58,831 nt of DNA from Paracoccaceae bacterium (GTDB taxonomy: Bacteria; Pseudomonadota; Alphaproteobacteria; Rhodobacterales; Rhodobacteraceae): assembly GCA_020425125.1 (NCBI GenBank), contig JAGQRV010000054.1:1009-59839 (forward strand), in the 5' to 3' direction. Within the stretch, counting starts at the first letter, position 1. Every line of letters begins with the position of its first letter. The position numbers were made by a program, and so were the translations under genes. The notes beneath the pieces are model-generated. The model searched no databases and was not told the origin of the DNA. It worked only from the letters and a program-made list of their open reading frames with translations. This document shows positions 1 through 8,959 of this stretch, piece by piece.

Positions 1-502
1 CCGAGGCGACGATGATGACATCGTCGCGTTCCAGAAGCGCGCGGGTCGCGGAATGGCGCATCCGGTCGATCTGCTCGTTGATCTGGGATTCCTTCTCGAT
101 GTAGGTGTCGGTCCGCGGCACATAAGCTTCGGGCTGGTAGTAGTCGTAATAGCTCACGAAATACTCGACGGAGTTGTCGGGGAAGAAGGACTTGAACTCG
201 CCGTAGAGCTGGGCGGCGAGGGTCTTGTTCGGGGCCAGGATGATCGCCGGACGCTGGGTCTCCTCGATGACTTTCGCCATGGTGAAGGTCTTGCCGGTGC
301 CGGTGGCGCCCAGAAGAACCTGATTGCGGTCGCCGTCGAGGATGCCGCGGGACAGGTCCGCGATGGCGGCCGGCTGGTCGCCCGCAGCACTGAACTCGGT
401 CTTCATCACGAAGCGCCGGCCGCCTTCCAGCTTTTCGCGGCGGACGGGCTCGAGCACCGGCATCTGCTTGTCGCGGATCTGCTTGGGCGAGTTGTTGTGC
501 AT
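1..502 (-). CDS. uvrB: UvrABC excinuclease subunit B, N-terminal part
   Basis: Nucleotide excision repair helicase-like subunit that loads onto damaged DNA with UvrA and then recruits UvrC. Only the first 167 residues are in the window; the gene runs off the left edge. Visible are the Walker A motif GATGTGKT and the region [16 protein letters not shown], which belongs to the beta-hairpin that inserts between the DNA strands. The start is ATG at 500-502 ([10 protein letters not shown]), with a short alphaproteobacterial N-terminal tail before the RRFVMKTEF segment that opens most UvrB proteins. I looked upstream for the alphaproteobacterial LexA box (GTTC, seven bases, GTTC) and found none. 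Confidence 0.95.
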   Translation of the reverse strand, partial: MHNNSPKQIRDKQMPVLEPVRREKLEGGRRFVMKTEFSAAGDQPAAIADLSRGILDGDRNQVLLGATGTGKTFTMAKVIEETQRPAIILAPNKTLAAQLYGEFKSFFPDNSVEYFVSYYDYYQPEAYVPRTDTYIEKESQINEQIDRMRHSATRALLERDDVIIVAS

Positions 503-889
503 GGGCGGTCTCCGGGTTCTCCTGCAATGTGCGCCCGAAACCGCGTTTTGCAACCGGCACCGCAGCCACCCCGCAAACCGGATGCCGGGACCAGCGAGTC
601 GGGCTCAGGGTCTCCGCCAACCGAAGTTGCGCCGGTCGGCGGAATTTCGCCCATCTTCCAGACGGTTCCGCGGCAACGTGATGCGACGCGCGTTGCGCAA
701 AGCCGTGCCGCAGTCTTATCTCGGCGGCGTGCATGGGCCGATCGCGGTCCGGTGCAGCGCATTATGACCCTCAACTCCACGCGCTGGACCGCGATACGCC
801 CATGCGCCCTTCACACTACCGGGGCCGCTTTGTCGCTTTGGCGCGGGGCTGGTCGCATGCTAGAGCATTGGCAAAGCGTGGAGACAGTG
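503..889. other. Intergenic region without a recognised gene
   Basis: This is the divergent gap between uvrB and the complex I accessory gene. Open frames cross it, but none has a ribosome site or protein-like composition. It should contain the two divergent promoters; no -35/-10 pair stands out. Confidence 0.5.
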
Positions 890-1201
890 ATGAAAGCGAG
901 AATCTACCGCCCGGCCAAGAACGCCATGACCTCGGGGACCGCGAAGACCAAGAAATGGGTGCTGGATTTCGTGCCGCAATCGCCGCGGGACGTGGACCCG
1001 CTGATGGGATGGACCGGGTCGGCCGACATGGAAAGTCAGGTCCGGCTTCGCTTCGATACCAAGGAAGCCGCGCTGCGCTATGCCGAGGAAAACGGGATCG
1101 ACGCGGTGGTGCAGGAGCCGAAGACGCGCAAGCCGAACATCCGCCCGCGTGGCTATGGCGAGAACTTCGTGCCCGATCGGCGCGGCGCATGGACCCACTG
1201 A
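890..1201 (+). CDS. NDUFS4-like complex I accessory subunit (ETC complex I subunit family)
   Basis: A 103-residue protein of the family that includes the mitochondrial 18-kDa subunit NDUFS4 of NADH:ubiquinone oxidoreductase, which stabilises the peripheral arm. Visible family features are the start [16 protein letters not shown], the segment WVLDF, the central [18 protein letters not shown] and the C-terminal [13 protein letters not shown]. The length fits the alphaproteobacterial members. The ATG at 890 was chosen because homology begins there; an open frame extends far upstream but that part has no protein-like character. It stands alone, away from any nuo operon, which is normal for this gene in alphaproteobacteria. 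Confidence 0.9.
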   Translation: MKARIYRPAKNAMTSGTAKTKKWVLDFVPQSPRDVDPLMGWTGSADMESQVRLRFDTKEAALRYAEENGIDAVVQEPKTRKPNIRPRGYGENFVPDRRGAWTH

Positions 1202-1334
1202 CGGACCGCCGACCGACCTTGTCCGCCACGTCCGCAGCAGATGTGCCTGGGTCGGCCGCCGCATAGATCTGTTCTCCTGACCGCTTCAGGGCTATACACG
1301 TAAGACGTGATCCTTGCGGGCCAGAGGACGCTTC

Positions 1335-3080
1335 ATGGGGCGGCGTGCCAAGCATCCATTGCGTCCGGCCGGACGCATCAGTTGCGGGATCGACATCCCG
1401 GAAGAACACGCGCCAGCGGTACGCGCCCAGCAGGTCAGCGCGATTACGCGCCTGACCCGCCCGTTGATGCTGGTCAACCTGATGAATGCCGTTCTGCTGA
1501 TTGCGGTACTGCGCTTCACCGACCAGCTGTCTCCGCCGGCGCTGGTCTGGGGCGGCGTCGCCGCCGCGGTCTCGCTGCTGTCGCTCCTGCGCGCGCAGAT
1601 CCGAGGCAAGCGCCCGACCCCGGATGCGGTCAGCCGCCGGACCATCCGCCGTGTCGTCCGGAGTTCGGCCCTGTTCGGGCTGCTCTGGGCGGTGCCCGGC
1701 CTGGTCGTCCTTCCGGACGCGACCGGGCTTGCACAGGCCTTCTGTGCGTCGTTGCTGACCGGGATGGTGGGCGGGGGCGCCATCGCGCTTTATCCGATCC
1801 CGATGGCGGCGGCCGTGTTCGCGGCGTTCGTCTGCCTCGGATCCATTCTCGGCCTTGCGTTCCATGGAATGCTGATGGCGGCCGCCTTCGCGGCATCGGC
1901 TACCGGCTTCTTCTTCGTCTTCACGCGCGTCATCCTGCAGCATACCCGAACCTTCGTGGACGAATATGTCGGCCGACTGGAACTGGAAAAGCGGAACAAG
2001 CTTATCTCCGATCTTCTGGAGCAGACCCAGCTTGAAGCGGTGGGCGAGCGCCAGCGTTCGGAACAACGTCTTGTCCGCGCTCAGAAAATGGAGGCGATCG
2101 GCCAGTTGACGGGTGGCGTGGCCCATGATTTCAACAACCTTCTGGCCGCAATCCAGGGACATGCCGAGTTGATCGAGCTTGAGGGCCGGGCCGACCCGCA
2201 TCTGGTCACACCGATCCTGAGCGCCACTGCACGCGGAGCGGCACTGATCCAGCGGCTTCTGTCGGTGGCACGCAAGCAGGTCCTGAAGCCCGAGGCGGTC
2301 GATCTTGACGACCTTGTCAGGGAGCTGCTGCTGCTGCTGCAGCGCACGCTCGGTCCCCATATCCGCATCGAGACCCAAGTCCCCGAGGGGCTTTGGCCGC
2401 CCTTGGCCGATGCCGGACAGCTGGAAGGCGCGCTGCTCAATCTGGCGCTGAACGCCCGGGGCGCGATGCCGGAAGGCGGAACCCTGATGATCGAGTGCGC
2501 GAACGTCGATGCGGACTCGGCGCGGCGGCGTCCGCTCGAGTTGAAACCCGGGGACTATGTGGAGATCGTCGTGCGCGACACCGGGCATGGCATGAGCCCC
2601 TCGGTCCGCGAACGTGCGCTCGATCCCTTCTTCACCACCAAGAAATTCGGCTCGGGCAGCGGGCTGGGCCTGTCGATCGTGGCCGGGTTCATCCAGCAGT
2701 CCGAAGGCCAGATCCAGATCGAGAGCGCGCCCGGCGCCGGCACGGCCGTGCACCTCTTGCTGCCGCGCGCCGAGGCGGCGCAGGCGGCGCCCGACACCAG
2801 GGCGCCGCGGCGGACCGCAGTCGGAAACGGCGAAACCATCCTCGTGGTCGAGGATGAGGCCGACGTGCGTGACATCACCGTCCGGATGCTCGAAGGGCTC
2901 AACTACCGCGTGCTGACCAGCGGCGATGCACGGGACGCGCTGCGCAAGATCGTCACCGACAGGACGATCGATCTGGTCCTGACCGACATTCTTCTGCCGG
3001 GCGGCATGACCGGTTTCGAACTGGCACGCAACGTCGACCGCATGGCCCCCGCCCTGCCCGTTACCTTCATGTCCGGCTAA
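1335..3080 (+). CDS. Membrane hybrid histidine kinase, receiver domain cut short by a stop codon
   Basis: Sensor kinase of 581 residues as read. Residues about 43-205 hold roughly six membrane helices. A HisKA dimerisation domain follows, with phospho-acceptor His at about 264 in GGVAHDFNNLL. The HATPase has the N box (LNLALNARGAM) and G boxes (DTGHGM, GSGLGLSI). A receiver domain starts at about 500 with acceptor Asp near 551 (LVLTDILLP). The frame then meets TAA at 3078-3080 right after VTFMSG, where family members have Tyr, and the rest of the receiver is encoded in the same frame beyond it. ATG 1335 is preferred over an upstream TTG because AGAGG lies seven bases before it. No cognate regulator gene is adjacent. 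It is a nonsense mutant, a deliberately short protein, or a sequencing error. Confidence 0.85.
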   Translation: MGRRAKHPLRPAGRISCGIDIPEEHAPAVRAQQVSAITRLTRPLMLVNLMNAVLLIAVLRFTDQLSPPALVWGGVAAAVSLLSLLRAQIRGKRPTPDAVSRRTIRRVVRSSALFGLLWAVPGLVVLPDATGLAQAFCASLLTGMVGGGAIALYPIPMAAAVFAAFVCLGSILGLAFHGMLMAAAFAASATGFFFVFTRVILQHTRTFVDEYVGRLELEKRNKLISDLLEQTQLEAVGERQRSEQRLVRAQKMEAIGQLTGGVAHDFNNLLAAIQGHAELIELEGRADPHLVTPILSATARGAALIQRLLSVARKQVLKPEAVDLDDLVRELLLLLQRTLGPHIRIETQVPEGLWPPLADAGQLEGALLNLALNARGAMPEGGTLMIECANVDADSARRRPLELKPGDYVEIVVRDTGHGMSPSVRERALDPFFTTKKFGSGSGLGLSIVAGFIQQSEGQIQIESAPGAGTAVHLLLPRAEAAQAAPDTRAPRRTAVGNGETILVVEDEADVRDITVRMLEGLNYRVLTSGDARDALRKIVTDRTIDLVLTDILLPGGMTGFELARNVDRMAPALPVTFMSG

Positions 3081-3221
3081 GCCCGCAATCCCGTCGACGA
3101 TCCCCAGGCCGACGATCCCCACGGCGCCGTCCTGCCGAAGCCGTTCCAGCGGCAGCAGCTTGCCGAACATGTCCGGGCGGCGCTGGACCTGGCGACGCAG
3201 AATGCACAGAAGGCATCCTGA
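3081..3221 (+). pseudogene. Downstream remnant of the same receiver domain (46 codons)
   Basis: Reading on in the same frame after the TAA at 3078-3080 gives ARNPVDD, then AVLPKPFQRQQLAEHVRAAL, then TGA at 3219-3221. The Lys-Pro pair of LPKPF is the conserved receiver lysine, and the final amphipathic helix matches alpha-5 of receivers. Nothing else in the reading frame is disturbed, so one base change (TAC or TAT to TAA) explains the break. Confidence 0.85.
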
Positions 3222-3292
3222 ACACCGTAGCGGCTACAGGTGCGGCGGAGCGAGGACCCAATCTGGCTCGCCACGTATCTGGTTCGAGAGAA

Positions 3293-3376
3293 TGGTGGGC
3301 GACCCTGGAATCGAACCAGGCATGGGTCTCCCCGGCGGAGTTACAGTCCGCTGCCGCACCTTGCAGCTCGTCGCCC
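3293..3376 (-). tRNA. tRNA-Tyr (anticodon GTA)
   Basis: The minus strand folds as a class II tRNA. The acceptor strands GGGCGAC and GTCGCCC pair, followed by A and an encoded CCA. The anticodon stem GCGGA/TCCGC encloses loop CTGTAAC with GTA. The extra arm is long, as in tRNA-Tyr, and the T arm is CCTGG TTCGATT CCAGG. The 84-nucleotide length fits. Confidence 0.97.
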
Positions 3377-3509
3377 GACGCTGGCGCTGATTAGCTTTCG
3401 CCCCGGGGAGCGTCAACCGGAATTTCCCCGGTGCGTTGCGGCACGCCGGCTTGCGGTGGACGTGCATTTCCCGCAGGACACAATCCTGGAAGATGGGGGA
3501 GCACGGCCC

Positions 3510-4292
3510 GTGAAGAAGCCGAAATGGGTCATCGAGAAGGAACAGGCGCGGCGCGCGGCGGCGGCCGAGACGGTCTGGCTGTTCGGGCTTCATGCCGTGC
3601 GCGACGCCCTGGCGAACCCGGCCCGCAGCAAGCTGCGCCTCGTGGTGACCCGAAACGCGGCGGAACGGCTGGGCGATGCGATTGCGCAAGCCGGGCTTGA
3701 TCCCGAGATCGCCGATCCGCGGAAGTTTCCGGTGCCGCTGGACCCCGGGTCGGTGCATCAGGGGGCCGCACTCGAGGTGCGGCCGCTCGACTGGGGGCGG
3801 CTGGGCGATCTCTGTGCGCCCGGTGACGGCCCGCCGCCGCTGGTGGTGCTTCTGGACCGGGTATCGGACCCCCACAATGCCGGGGCGATCCTGCGCTCGG
3901 CCGAGGTGTTCGGGGCCCGCGCGGTGCTCGCCCCGGCACGGCATTCGGCGCCCGAGACCGGGGCGCTCGCCAAGGCGGCCTCCGGCGCGCTGGAACGGCA
4001 GCCCTATCTCAGGGTGAAGAACCTCGCGGCTGCCATGGACGAGCTGAAGGAGCTCGGATATCGCCTGCTCGGTCTGGCCGGAGAAGCGGTCGAGCCGCTG
4101 GATGCGGCCGTCGCCGCGGAGGCCGGACACCCGCTTGGCCTCGTTCTGGGCGCGGAAGGGCCGGGACTTCGCGAGCTGACCCGCGCCAAGTGCGACCGGC
4201 TGGTGCGCATTCCCGCTTCCGGCGCCTTCGGATCCCTCAACGTCTCGAACGCCGCTGCCGTGGCCCTTTACGCGGCGCAAAGGGGCATTTGA
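3510..4292 (+). CDS. rlmB: 23S rRNA (guanosine-2'-O-)-methyltransferase RlmB, SPOUT/TrmH family
   Basis: Methylates the 2'-hydroxyl of a guanosine in the 23S rRNA peptidyl-transferase region using SAM. The 260-residue protein has the N-terminal substrate-binding domain (LFGLHAVRDALANPARSKL) and the SPOUT catalytic domain. Its motifs are LLDRVSDPHNAGAILRSAEV, LVLGAEGPGLREL and the C-terminal knot segment FGSLNVSNAAAVALY. The start is GTG at 3510, preceded by GGGGGAG at a normal distance; the longer open frame upstream overlaps the tRNA and was ignored. It could be another TrmH-family enzyme with a different target base, but the motif set fits RlmB best. Confidence 0.88.
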   Translation: MKKPKWVIEKEQARRAAAAETVWLFGLHAVRDALANPARSKLRLVVTRNAAERLGDAIAQAGLDPEIADPRKFPVPLDPGSVHQGAALEVRPLDWGRLGDLCAPGDGPPPLVVLLDRVSDPHNAGAILRSAEVFGARAVLAPARHSAPETGALAKAASGALERQPYLRVKNLAAAMDELKELGYRLLGLAGEAVEPLDAAVAAEAGHPLGLVLGAEGPGLRELTRAKCDRLVRIPASGAFGSLNVSNAAAVALYAAQRGI

Positions 4293-4363
4293 GACCGAAT
4301 CAAGACCGTACCGCTCACGTTTTCGTAGGTGTGTCTTCCAATCCGCGGTGCGCACATTATGTC

Positions 4364-4452
4364 AGGGATCGGAAGGGCAAGCAGTGGAACCCTTGACCTT
4401 CCGACTGTCCCTCGTTCCAGACTGGGCGCCCGGCAAGTCCGGGCGCTTTTTT
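4364..4452 (+). ncRNA. Possible small RNA or long 3'UTR: two stem-loops ending in an intrinsic terminator
   Basis: Beyond rlmB there is a long imperfect hairpin at 4364-4412. Its arms are AGGGA and TCGGAAGG, then CAAG, pairing with CTTG, CCTTCCGA and TCCCT with small internal loops. A terminator hairpin follows directly. The stem is too long and regular to be chance. A weak CATTAT at about 4354-4359 could be a -10 box for an RNA beginning near 4363, but no good -35 is visible. It may instead be the processed 3'UTR of rlmB. The resemblance of the 5' arm to the SRP RNA apical loop was tested and dropped. Confidence 0.4.
4426..4452 (+). terminator. Rho-independent terminator
   Basis: The perfect 8-bp stem GCGCCCGG/CCGGGCGC with loop CAAGT is followed directly by six T. 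It ends the rlmB transcript or the candidate small RNA and insulates the CoA-binding gene. Confidence 0.9.
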
Positions 4453-4481
4453 CGTCTCCCGGCCTGTGGCATGAGGCGCCC

Positions 4482-4961
4482 ATGACCATGACCGATTCCG
4501 ACCTGAGGACGATCCTTCGACAGACCAAGGTGATCGCCTGCGTGGGCATCTCGCCCAATCCAGTGCGCCCCAGCCATTATGTGGCGCGCTACCTGAGCCT
4601 TAAGGGCTTCCGCGTCATCCCGGTGAATCCGGGCCATGCCGGCAAGATCCTGTTCGGCGAACGGGTCGTGGCGCGGCTGAGCGACATTCCCGCCGAGGCG
4701 CGGGTCGACTTCCTCGACATCTTCCGCCGCTCGGACCAGGTTCTGCCGGTTGTTGAGGAGGCCCTGGACGCACTCCCTGCCCTGAAGACCGTGTGGATGC
4801 AGATTGGCGTCGAGAATGCCGAGGCCGCCGCACTGGCCGAGGCCCGCGGCATCCGAGTGGTGCAGAACCGCTGCCCCAAGATCGAGTACCAGCGCCTGTT
4901 CGGCGAACTCAGGATGGGGGGATTCGCGACCGGGGTCATTTCCTCGCGGCTGCCCGGCTGA
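4482..4961 (+). CDS. CoA-binding domain protein (CoA_binding_2, YccU family)
   Basis: A 159-residue stand-alone Rossmann CoA-binding protein related to the N-terminal domain of succinyl-CoA synthetase alpha. Family marks are VIACVGISPNPVRPSHYVA, the strand FRVIPVNPG, VDFLDIFRRSDQVLPVVEEA, VWMQIGVENAEAAALA and the C-terminal VVQNRCPKIEY with its conserved cysteine. The physiological role of this family is not established. The start is ATG 4482; a second ATG two codons later is possible. The gene is monocistronic, isolated by the terminator upstream and convergent with hisE. Confidence 0.88.
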   Translation: MTMTDSDLRTILRQTKVIACVGISPNPVRPSHYVARYLSLKGFRVIPVNPGHAGKILFGERVVARLSDIPAEARVDFLDIFRRSDQVLPVVEEALDALPALKTVWMQIGVENAEAAALAEARGIRVVQNRCPKIEYQRLFGELRMGGFATGVISSRLPG

Positions 4962-5180
4962 GGGACCGGCACGATGTCCCGCACGTGACTTGCCCCTGAG
5001 TAGTCTGGCCGCGCAAAACGGCAGAAGCGGAGCTGACGGGCCAGGTTCTCGACGCACTCGACGATGCGACCGAGCGGGACTGGATCGCGCTCACCTGATC
5101 GCCCGAAACCTTGAAGGCCACGCTCTCTCTCGCCTTCGCGGTGGAGGCCCTATGCGAGGGGTGGCGCCGCGCGAAGCTCG

Positions 5181-5489
5181 TCAGCGCGACGCCTTCTCGT
5201 CGATCCCCGACCGGTCCATGCGACGGTCGAGCTCCGCAAGGACGTCGTCCAGGGCCACCTCGTGCGCGGCCAGCATCACAAGAAGATGATAGAGCACGTC
5301 GGCGGCTTCGCCGGTGAGCTTCTCGCGGTCGCCCCGGACCGCTTCGATGATCGCCTCGACAGCTTCCTCGCCGAACTTCTCGGCGCATTTCTCGGGCCCC
5401 TTGGCGAACAGCCGTGCGGTCCAGGACGTCTCGGGATCGGCACCGCGGCGGGCCTCGATCGTGGCGAACAGCCGGTCGAGCGTGCTCAT
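5181..5489 (-). CDS. hisE: Phosphoribosyl-ATP pyrophosphohydrolase HisE
   Basis: Second step of histidine biosynthesis: hydrolyses phosphoribosyl-ATP to phosphoribosyl-AMP and pyrophosphate. The 102-residue protein is the stand-alone form (HisI is separate). It shows the MazG-like metal-binding helices [13 protein letters not shown] and [13 protein letters not shown], with the paired acidic residues EExxE and ExxD. Its ATG overlaps the hisF stop by four bases (ATGA), so it is translated with hisF. Confidence 0.96.
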   Translation of the reverse strand: MSTLDRLFATIEARRGADPETSWTARLFAKGPEKCAEKFGEEAVEAIIEAVRGDREKLTGEAADVLYHLLVMLAAHEVALDDVLAELDRRMDRSGIDEKASR

Positions 5490-6247
5490 GACAGACGCAC
5501 CGGAATGCCGGCCTGCGCCATATGCGCCTTCGCCTCTGCGATGGTGAACTCGCCGAAATGGAAGATCGACGCGGCCAGGACCGCGCTTGCGCCGCCTTCG
5601 GTGACCCCTTCGACCAGATGGTCGAGCGTGCCGACCCCGCCCGAGGCGATGACCGGAACCGCGACCGCATCGCTGACCGCACGGGTCAGCGGAAGATTGA
5701 AGCCCGCGCGGGTGCCGTCGCGGTCCATCGATGTCAGCAGGATCTCGCCGGCCCCCCTGGCGACCACGGTCCGGGCAAAGTCCACCGCGTCGATTCCGGT
5801 CGGGCGGCGCCCGCCATGGGTGAAGATCTCCCATTTTCCCGGCGCCACGGTCTTGGCGTCGATGGCAACGACAATGCACTGGCTGCCGAACCTTTCGGCA
5901 GCCTCGGCCACCACGTCGGGGTTCGCCACGGCGGCGGAATTGAACGACACCTTGTCGGCCCCCGCGAGCAGGAGGTTCCGCACATCCTCGACTGTCCGGA
6001 CTCCGCCACCAATTGTCAGCGGCATGAAGCAATGCTCGGCGGTCCGGGTCGCGAGGTCATACATCGTGCCGCGGTTTTCGTGCGTGGCATGGATGTCCAG
6101 AAAGCACAGCTCGTCGGCGCCGGCCGCGTCATACGCGCGCGCCGCTTCCACCGGATCTCCGGCATCGACCAGATCGACGAAATTGACGCCCTTGACCACG
6201 CGGCCGTCGGCAACGTCGAGACAGGGTATGACGCGGATCTTCAGCAT
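5486..6247 (-). CDS. hisF: Imidazole glycerol phosphate synthase cyclase subunit HisF
   Basis: Forms IGP and AICAR from PRFAR and the ammonia delivered by HisH. The 253-residue TIM barrel begins [20 protein letters not shown]; Asp in CLDV is a catalytic acid. The second catalytic Asp and the phosphate loops are seen in [14 protein letters not shown] and [14 protein letters not shown]. The usual hisH-hisA genes are not in the window: only the last two his genes follow the folate block here, separated from folBK by about 110 bases. Confidence 0.97.
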   Translation of the reverse strand: MLKIRVIPCLDVADGRVVKGVNFVDLVDAGDPVEAARAYDAAGADELCFLDIHATHENRGTMYDLATRTAEHCFMPLTIGGGVRTVEDVRNLLLAGADKVSFNSAAVANPDVVAEAAERFGSQCIVVAIDAKTVAPGKWEIFTHGGRRPTGIDAVDFARTVVARGAGEILLTSMDRDGTRAGFNLPLTRAVSDAVAVPVIASGGVGTLDHLVEGVTEGGASAVLAASIFHFGEFTIAEAKAHMAQAGIPVRLS

Positions 6248-6292
6248 GGCACCGGCACGAGTCCTGGAACTGTCGCCGCCCTGATAGAGACT

Positions 6293-6319
6293 GAGCCGGG
6301 GATTGCAAGGCTCCGGCTC
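6293..6319 (-). other. Hairpin between folBK and hisF
   Basis: Arms GAGCCGG and CCGGCTC enclose a 13-base loop. There is no T-run on the minus strand, so it is not a clear terminator. It may protect or attenuate the transcript at the folate/histidine boundary. Confidence 0.35.
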
Positions 6320-6357
6320 CGGGCCTGCAGCGCCCGCCTTGACGGCCCGCGTTGCAG

Positions 6358-7266
6358 CTACCGGCGCCCGGCGAGTTCGAGAGCGGTGCTTCGTTCGCCG
6401 CGGATCGGTGCGGCACGCGGCTCGCCGATGATCGGCGCGATCTCGTCCGGGGAATGGCCGAGCCTCGCAGCGGCCGAACCGATCCGCCGGCCAAGCACCT
6501 CGTGATCCGCGGCGATCTCGGCCAGCGGCACCAGCACGAAGGCGCGGTTGAACATCTCGGGATGCGGCAGGGTCAGCAGTGCCGTCTCGATCTCCAGATC
6601 GTTGGCATAGAGCAGGTCGAGGTCGATGGCCCGCGGCCCCCACCGTTCGCCCGGCACCCGGCCGATGGCCAGTTCGATGCGCTTGAGCGCGCGCAGCAGA
6701 TCGACGGGCGCGAGCGTCGTCCACCCGGTCGCGCAGGCATTGACGAACCAGTCCTGATCTTCCTTGCCCCAGGGCGCCGTCCGGTAAAGCCGGGACATCC
6801 GGTCGATCTCCAGCCCGTCTTCGATGTTGAGATGCGCAAGCGCGGTCCGCACGTTTGCGATCTTGTCGCCGAGATTGCTGCCCAGCGAAATGCCGACCCG
6901 GTAGCGGCGCTTGCGCGCGATGGTGATCTCCACATGGTCGAGGCTGAAGGCAATCGGCGCAGAGGGTTTGCGGACCCGCACGACGACCTCGCCCACTTCC
7001 GCGAAGCGTTCCAGAATCGTGCTCGCGATCCGTTCGCCGAATGTCTCGATCAGTCGGAACGGGCCACTTGCCGAAACTTCGGCCGCAAGATCGCAGAGCG
7101 CACCGTAACAGACGGACTTCCCGTAATCGTCGTCGGCCGTGCACGGCCCGAGGTCGAGGAAACAGTCCACGTCGATATAGAATTTCTGTCCCAGCCGGGT
7201 TTCTTCGGGATAGAGCCCGTGGAAGCCGTGAAGGCACAGTCCCTGGATGCTTATGCGGTCCGTCAT
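6358..7266 (-). CDS. folBK: FolB-FolK fusion: dihydroneopterin aldolase / HPPK
   Basis: A bifunctional folate enzyme of 302 residues. Residues 1-118 are dihydroneopterin aldolase ([20 protein letters not shown], then [14 protein letters not shown]). Residues about 122-275 are 6-hydroxymethyl-7,8-dihydropterin pyrophosphokinase. HPPK marks are [12 protein letters not shown], the central [18 protein letters not shown] with its conserved metal-binding Asp pair, and [19 protein letters not shown]. One chain therefore catalyses two successive steps: aldol cleavage of dihydroneopterin and pyrophosphoryl transfer from ATP. The ATG overlaps the folP stop by four bases. The C-terminal 25 residues are not part of either domain. 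Confidence 0.95.
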   Translation of the reverse strand: MTDRISIQGLCLHGFHGLYPEETRLGQKFYIDVDCFLDLGPCTADDDYGKSVCYGALCDLAAEVSASGPFRLIETFGERIASTILERFAEVGEVVVRVRKPSAPIAFSLDHVEITIARKRRYRVGISLGSNLGDKIANVRTALAHLNIEDGLEIDRMSRLYRTAPWGKEDQDWFVNACATGWTTLAPVDLLRALKRIELAIGRVPGERWGPRAIDLDLLYANDLEIETALLTLPHPEMFNRAFVLVPLAEIAADHEVLGRRIGSAAARLGHSPDEIAPIIGEPRAAPIRGERSTALELAGRR

Positions 7267-8093
7267 TTCGCGGCCTCGTTCGCTTTGAAGATCCTGATCG
7301 CGTCGTGGTGTTCGGCAACGTCGTGAACACGAAGTACCCGTGCGCCCGCCGCCAGTCCGAGTACATTGGCGGCGACCGTGCCGATCAGCCTGCCATCGAT
7401 ATCCGTGTCCAGCACATGGCCTATCATGCGCTTGCGCGACAGCCCGAGCAAGATCGGACGCCCGAAGACCGAAAGGCGCCGAAGATGCGCCAGGATGGTG
7501 TAATTCTGTGCGATCGTCTTGCCGAAGCCGATCCCGGGATCGAGCAGGACATGCCGGTCCGGCACCCCGGCCGCCCGCGCGAGACGAAGCGAGCGTTCGA
7601 AGAAGCGCGAGATATCGTCAAGGATGTCGACGCTCTCATCGGCAGCGTCGCGATTGTGCATGATGATCACCGCGCTTTCCGTCTCGGCCACCGCGTATGC
7701 CATCTCCGGGTCGCGCTGCAGGCCCCACACGTCGTTGATGACCGCGGCTCCCAGCCCGACCGCCTGGCGGGCCACGACCGCCTTGTAGGTGTCGATGGAC
7801 ACGGCGACGGGGAGCGTCTCGCATACCGGGTCCAGAACCGGGCCGAGCCGGGCCAACTCCTCTTCTGCCGTGATCGGGGTTGCGCCGGGACGGGTGGACT
7901 CGGCGCCCACGTCGACGATCGCCGCGCCCTCCGTGTGCATCCGCCTGGCCTCGGCAATCGCCGCCTCGGCAGAAGCGTAGCGGCCGCCATCCGAAAAGGA
8001 GTCGGGGGTCAGGTTCAGGATGCCCATGAGCACCGGCCCATCATCGACGGCTGCAAGAAACCGGTCGCGCTTGTCTAGGCGGAGATCGGCCAT
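7263..8093 (-). CDS. folP: Dihydropteroate synthase FolP
   Basis: Condenses p-aminobenzoate with the pterin pyrophosphate made by FolK; the sulphonamide target. This 276-residue TIM barrel carries the pterin-binding motif [18 protein letters not shown], the loop [11 protein letters not shown] and the phosphate-binding [12 protein letters not shown] catalytic [11 protein letters not shown] segment is also present. The start ATG at 8091-8093 lies inside the pabC 3' end (19-base overlap), so the two are co-transcribed. The position between pabC and folBK matches the chemical order of the pathway. Confidence 0.96.
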   Translation of the reverse strand: MADLRLDKRDRFLAAVDDGPVLMGILNLTPDSFSDGGRYASAEAAIAEARRMHTEGAAIVDVGAESTRPGATPITAEEELARLGPVLDPVCETLPVAVSIDTYKAVVARQAVGLGAAVINDVWGLQRDPEMAYAVAETESAVIIMHNRDAADESVDILDDISRFFERSLRLARAAGVPDRHVLLDPGIGFGKTIAQNYTILAHLRRLSVFGRPILLGLSRKRMIGHVLDTDIDGRLIGTVAANVLGLAAGARVLRVHDVAEHHDAIRIFKANEAAK

Positions 8094-8959
8094 GCGGCGG
8101 GTCCTTCTGCAATCCAGCGGCAGGAGCCGTGGCGGTCCTCGACAAGCGCGGCGAGCGCGCGGGCCAGACCTTGCAGGGTCTGGAAGCCATCCGCGGACAG
8201 CGAAACGCCATCGACCGACACGACCGGCGCGATCAGGCGCAGGCTGTTGGTCATGAAGACGGCATCGGCCGCCGAAAGATCGGACGGGGTCAGGCTTTCC
8301 TCTCGTGCCGTCAATCCGAGGTCCGGGCACAACTCCATCACGATCCTGCGCAACACACCGGGCAGCACCCCGTCGGCAATCGGCGGCGTCCGCAGCACTT
8401 TGCCGGTGAGGACGAACAGATTGCCCGTCGCGCAGCAGACCGCGCGGCCGGCCGTGTTGCGAAACAGGACCTCGTCCGCACCGCCTGCAGCCGCCGCGTC
8501 GAGCGCAACGATCGCGTCGAGATAGGAGAGGCATTTGTGCCGCGACGTCGGCGAGGTTTCGTTGCGCCGGATCCCGGTGCTGGCGAGCCTGACCGGCCGC
8601 CAGACCGCGCCCGGCCTGCCTGCATGCGCCGCGACGATGGTGCGGGGCGCCGGATCCGCCGGCGGAAGAAGCCCGCGCGGCGCCGCCCCCCGCGTCACGG
8701 TGATCCGAAGCGCGCCGGTTCCGATTTCTGCCGCGGCTTCGGTCAAAGTTCGGGCCGCTGCCCACCGGTCGAAGGGAATGCCGAAGACCGCGCAGGACCC
8801 GGCCAACCGGTCCATATGGGCATCGGCAAAGACGACCCGACCGTTCACGGCAAGCGACGTGTCGAACAAACCGTCGCCCAGCATCAGGCCGCGATCCCTG
8901 AGGTCGAAGACCGCGCAATCGCCGTCCAGCCGCCTGCCCTCAAGCCACAACATCGGCAT
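8075..8959 (-). CDS. pabC: 4-amino-4-deoxychorismate lyase PabC (class IV aminotransferase fold)
   Basis: PLP enzyme that splits aminodeoxychorismate to p-aminobenzoate and pyruvate. About 294 residues, a usual length. The PLP lysine lies in TSRHKCLSYLDAIVA. The cofactor-phosphate loop ATGNLFVLTGKVLRTPP and the class IV features DRGLMLGDGLFDT and GVLPGVLRRIV are present. The start is chosen at 8959 (MPMLWLEGR), where GGAAAG lies about five bases upstream; ATG 8953 is an alternative. It overlaps the end of pabA by about 20 bases. A class IV aminotransferase function is possible in principle, but the pab neighbours argue for lyase. Confidence 0.88.
   Translation of the reverse strand: MPMLWLEGRRLDGDCAVFDLRDRGLMLGDGLFDTSLAVNGRVVFADAHMDRLAGSCAVFGIPFDRWAAARTLTEAAAEIGTGALRITVTRGAAPRGLLPPADPAPRTIVAAHAGRPGAVWRPVRLASTGIRRNETSPTSRHKCLSYLDAIVALDAAAAGGADEVLFRNTAGRAVCCATGNLFVLTGKVLRTPPIADGVLPGVLRRIVMELCPDLGLTAREESLTPSDLSAADAVFMTNSLRLIAPVVSVDGVSLSADGFQTLQGLARALAALVEDRHGSCRWIAEGPAAWPISA

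Noticed and set aside
503-700. LexA (SOS) box before uvrB
   Set aside because: A single GTTC is present near 508 on the plus strand, but no second half-site lies seven bases away.
53-889. Long in-frame extension upstream of the NDUFS4-like gene
   Set aside because: Most of it is antisense to uvrB or lies in the intergenic gap. Homology begins at the ATG at 890.
816-3170. 784-codon open frame on the minus strand
   Set aside because: It is the antisense shadow of the hybrid kinase and its neighbours. The sequence has no domain and its composition is that of reversed GC-rich coding DNA.
4354-4400. Resemblance to SRP (4.5S) RNA apical sequence: GTCAGG, CGGAAGG and AGCAG in order
   Set aside because: The spacing between the blocks is one to two bases too long on each side, the closing stem next to GGAA does not pair, and the flanks do not form the SRP helix. 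A different hairpin using the same bases is far more stable.
5000-5180. Protein-like stretch AELTGQVLDALDDATERDW followed by a stop and more coding-like sequence
   Set aside because: No start codon or ribosome site, an internal stop and no recognisable family. It could be a gene relic, but the evidence is too thin.
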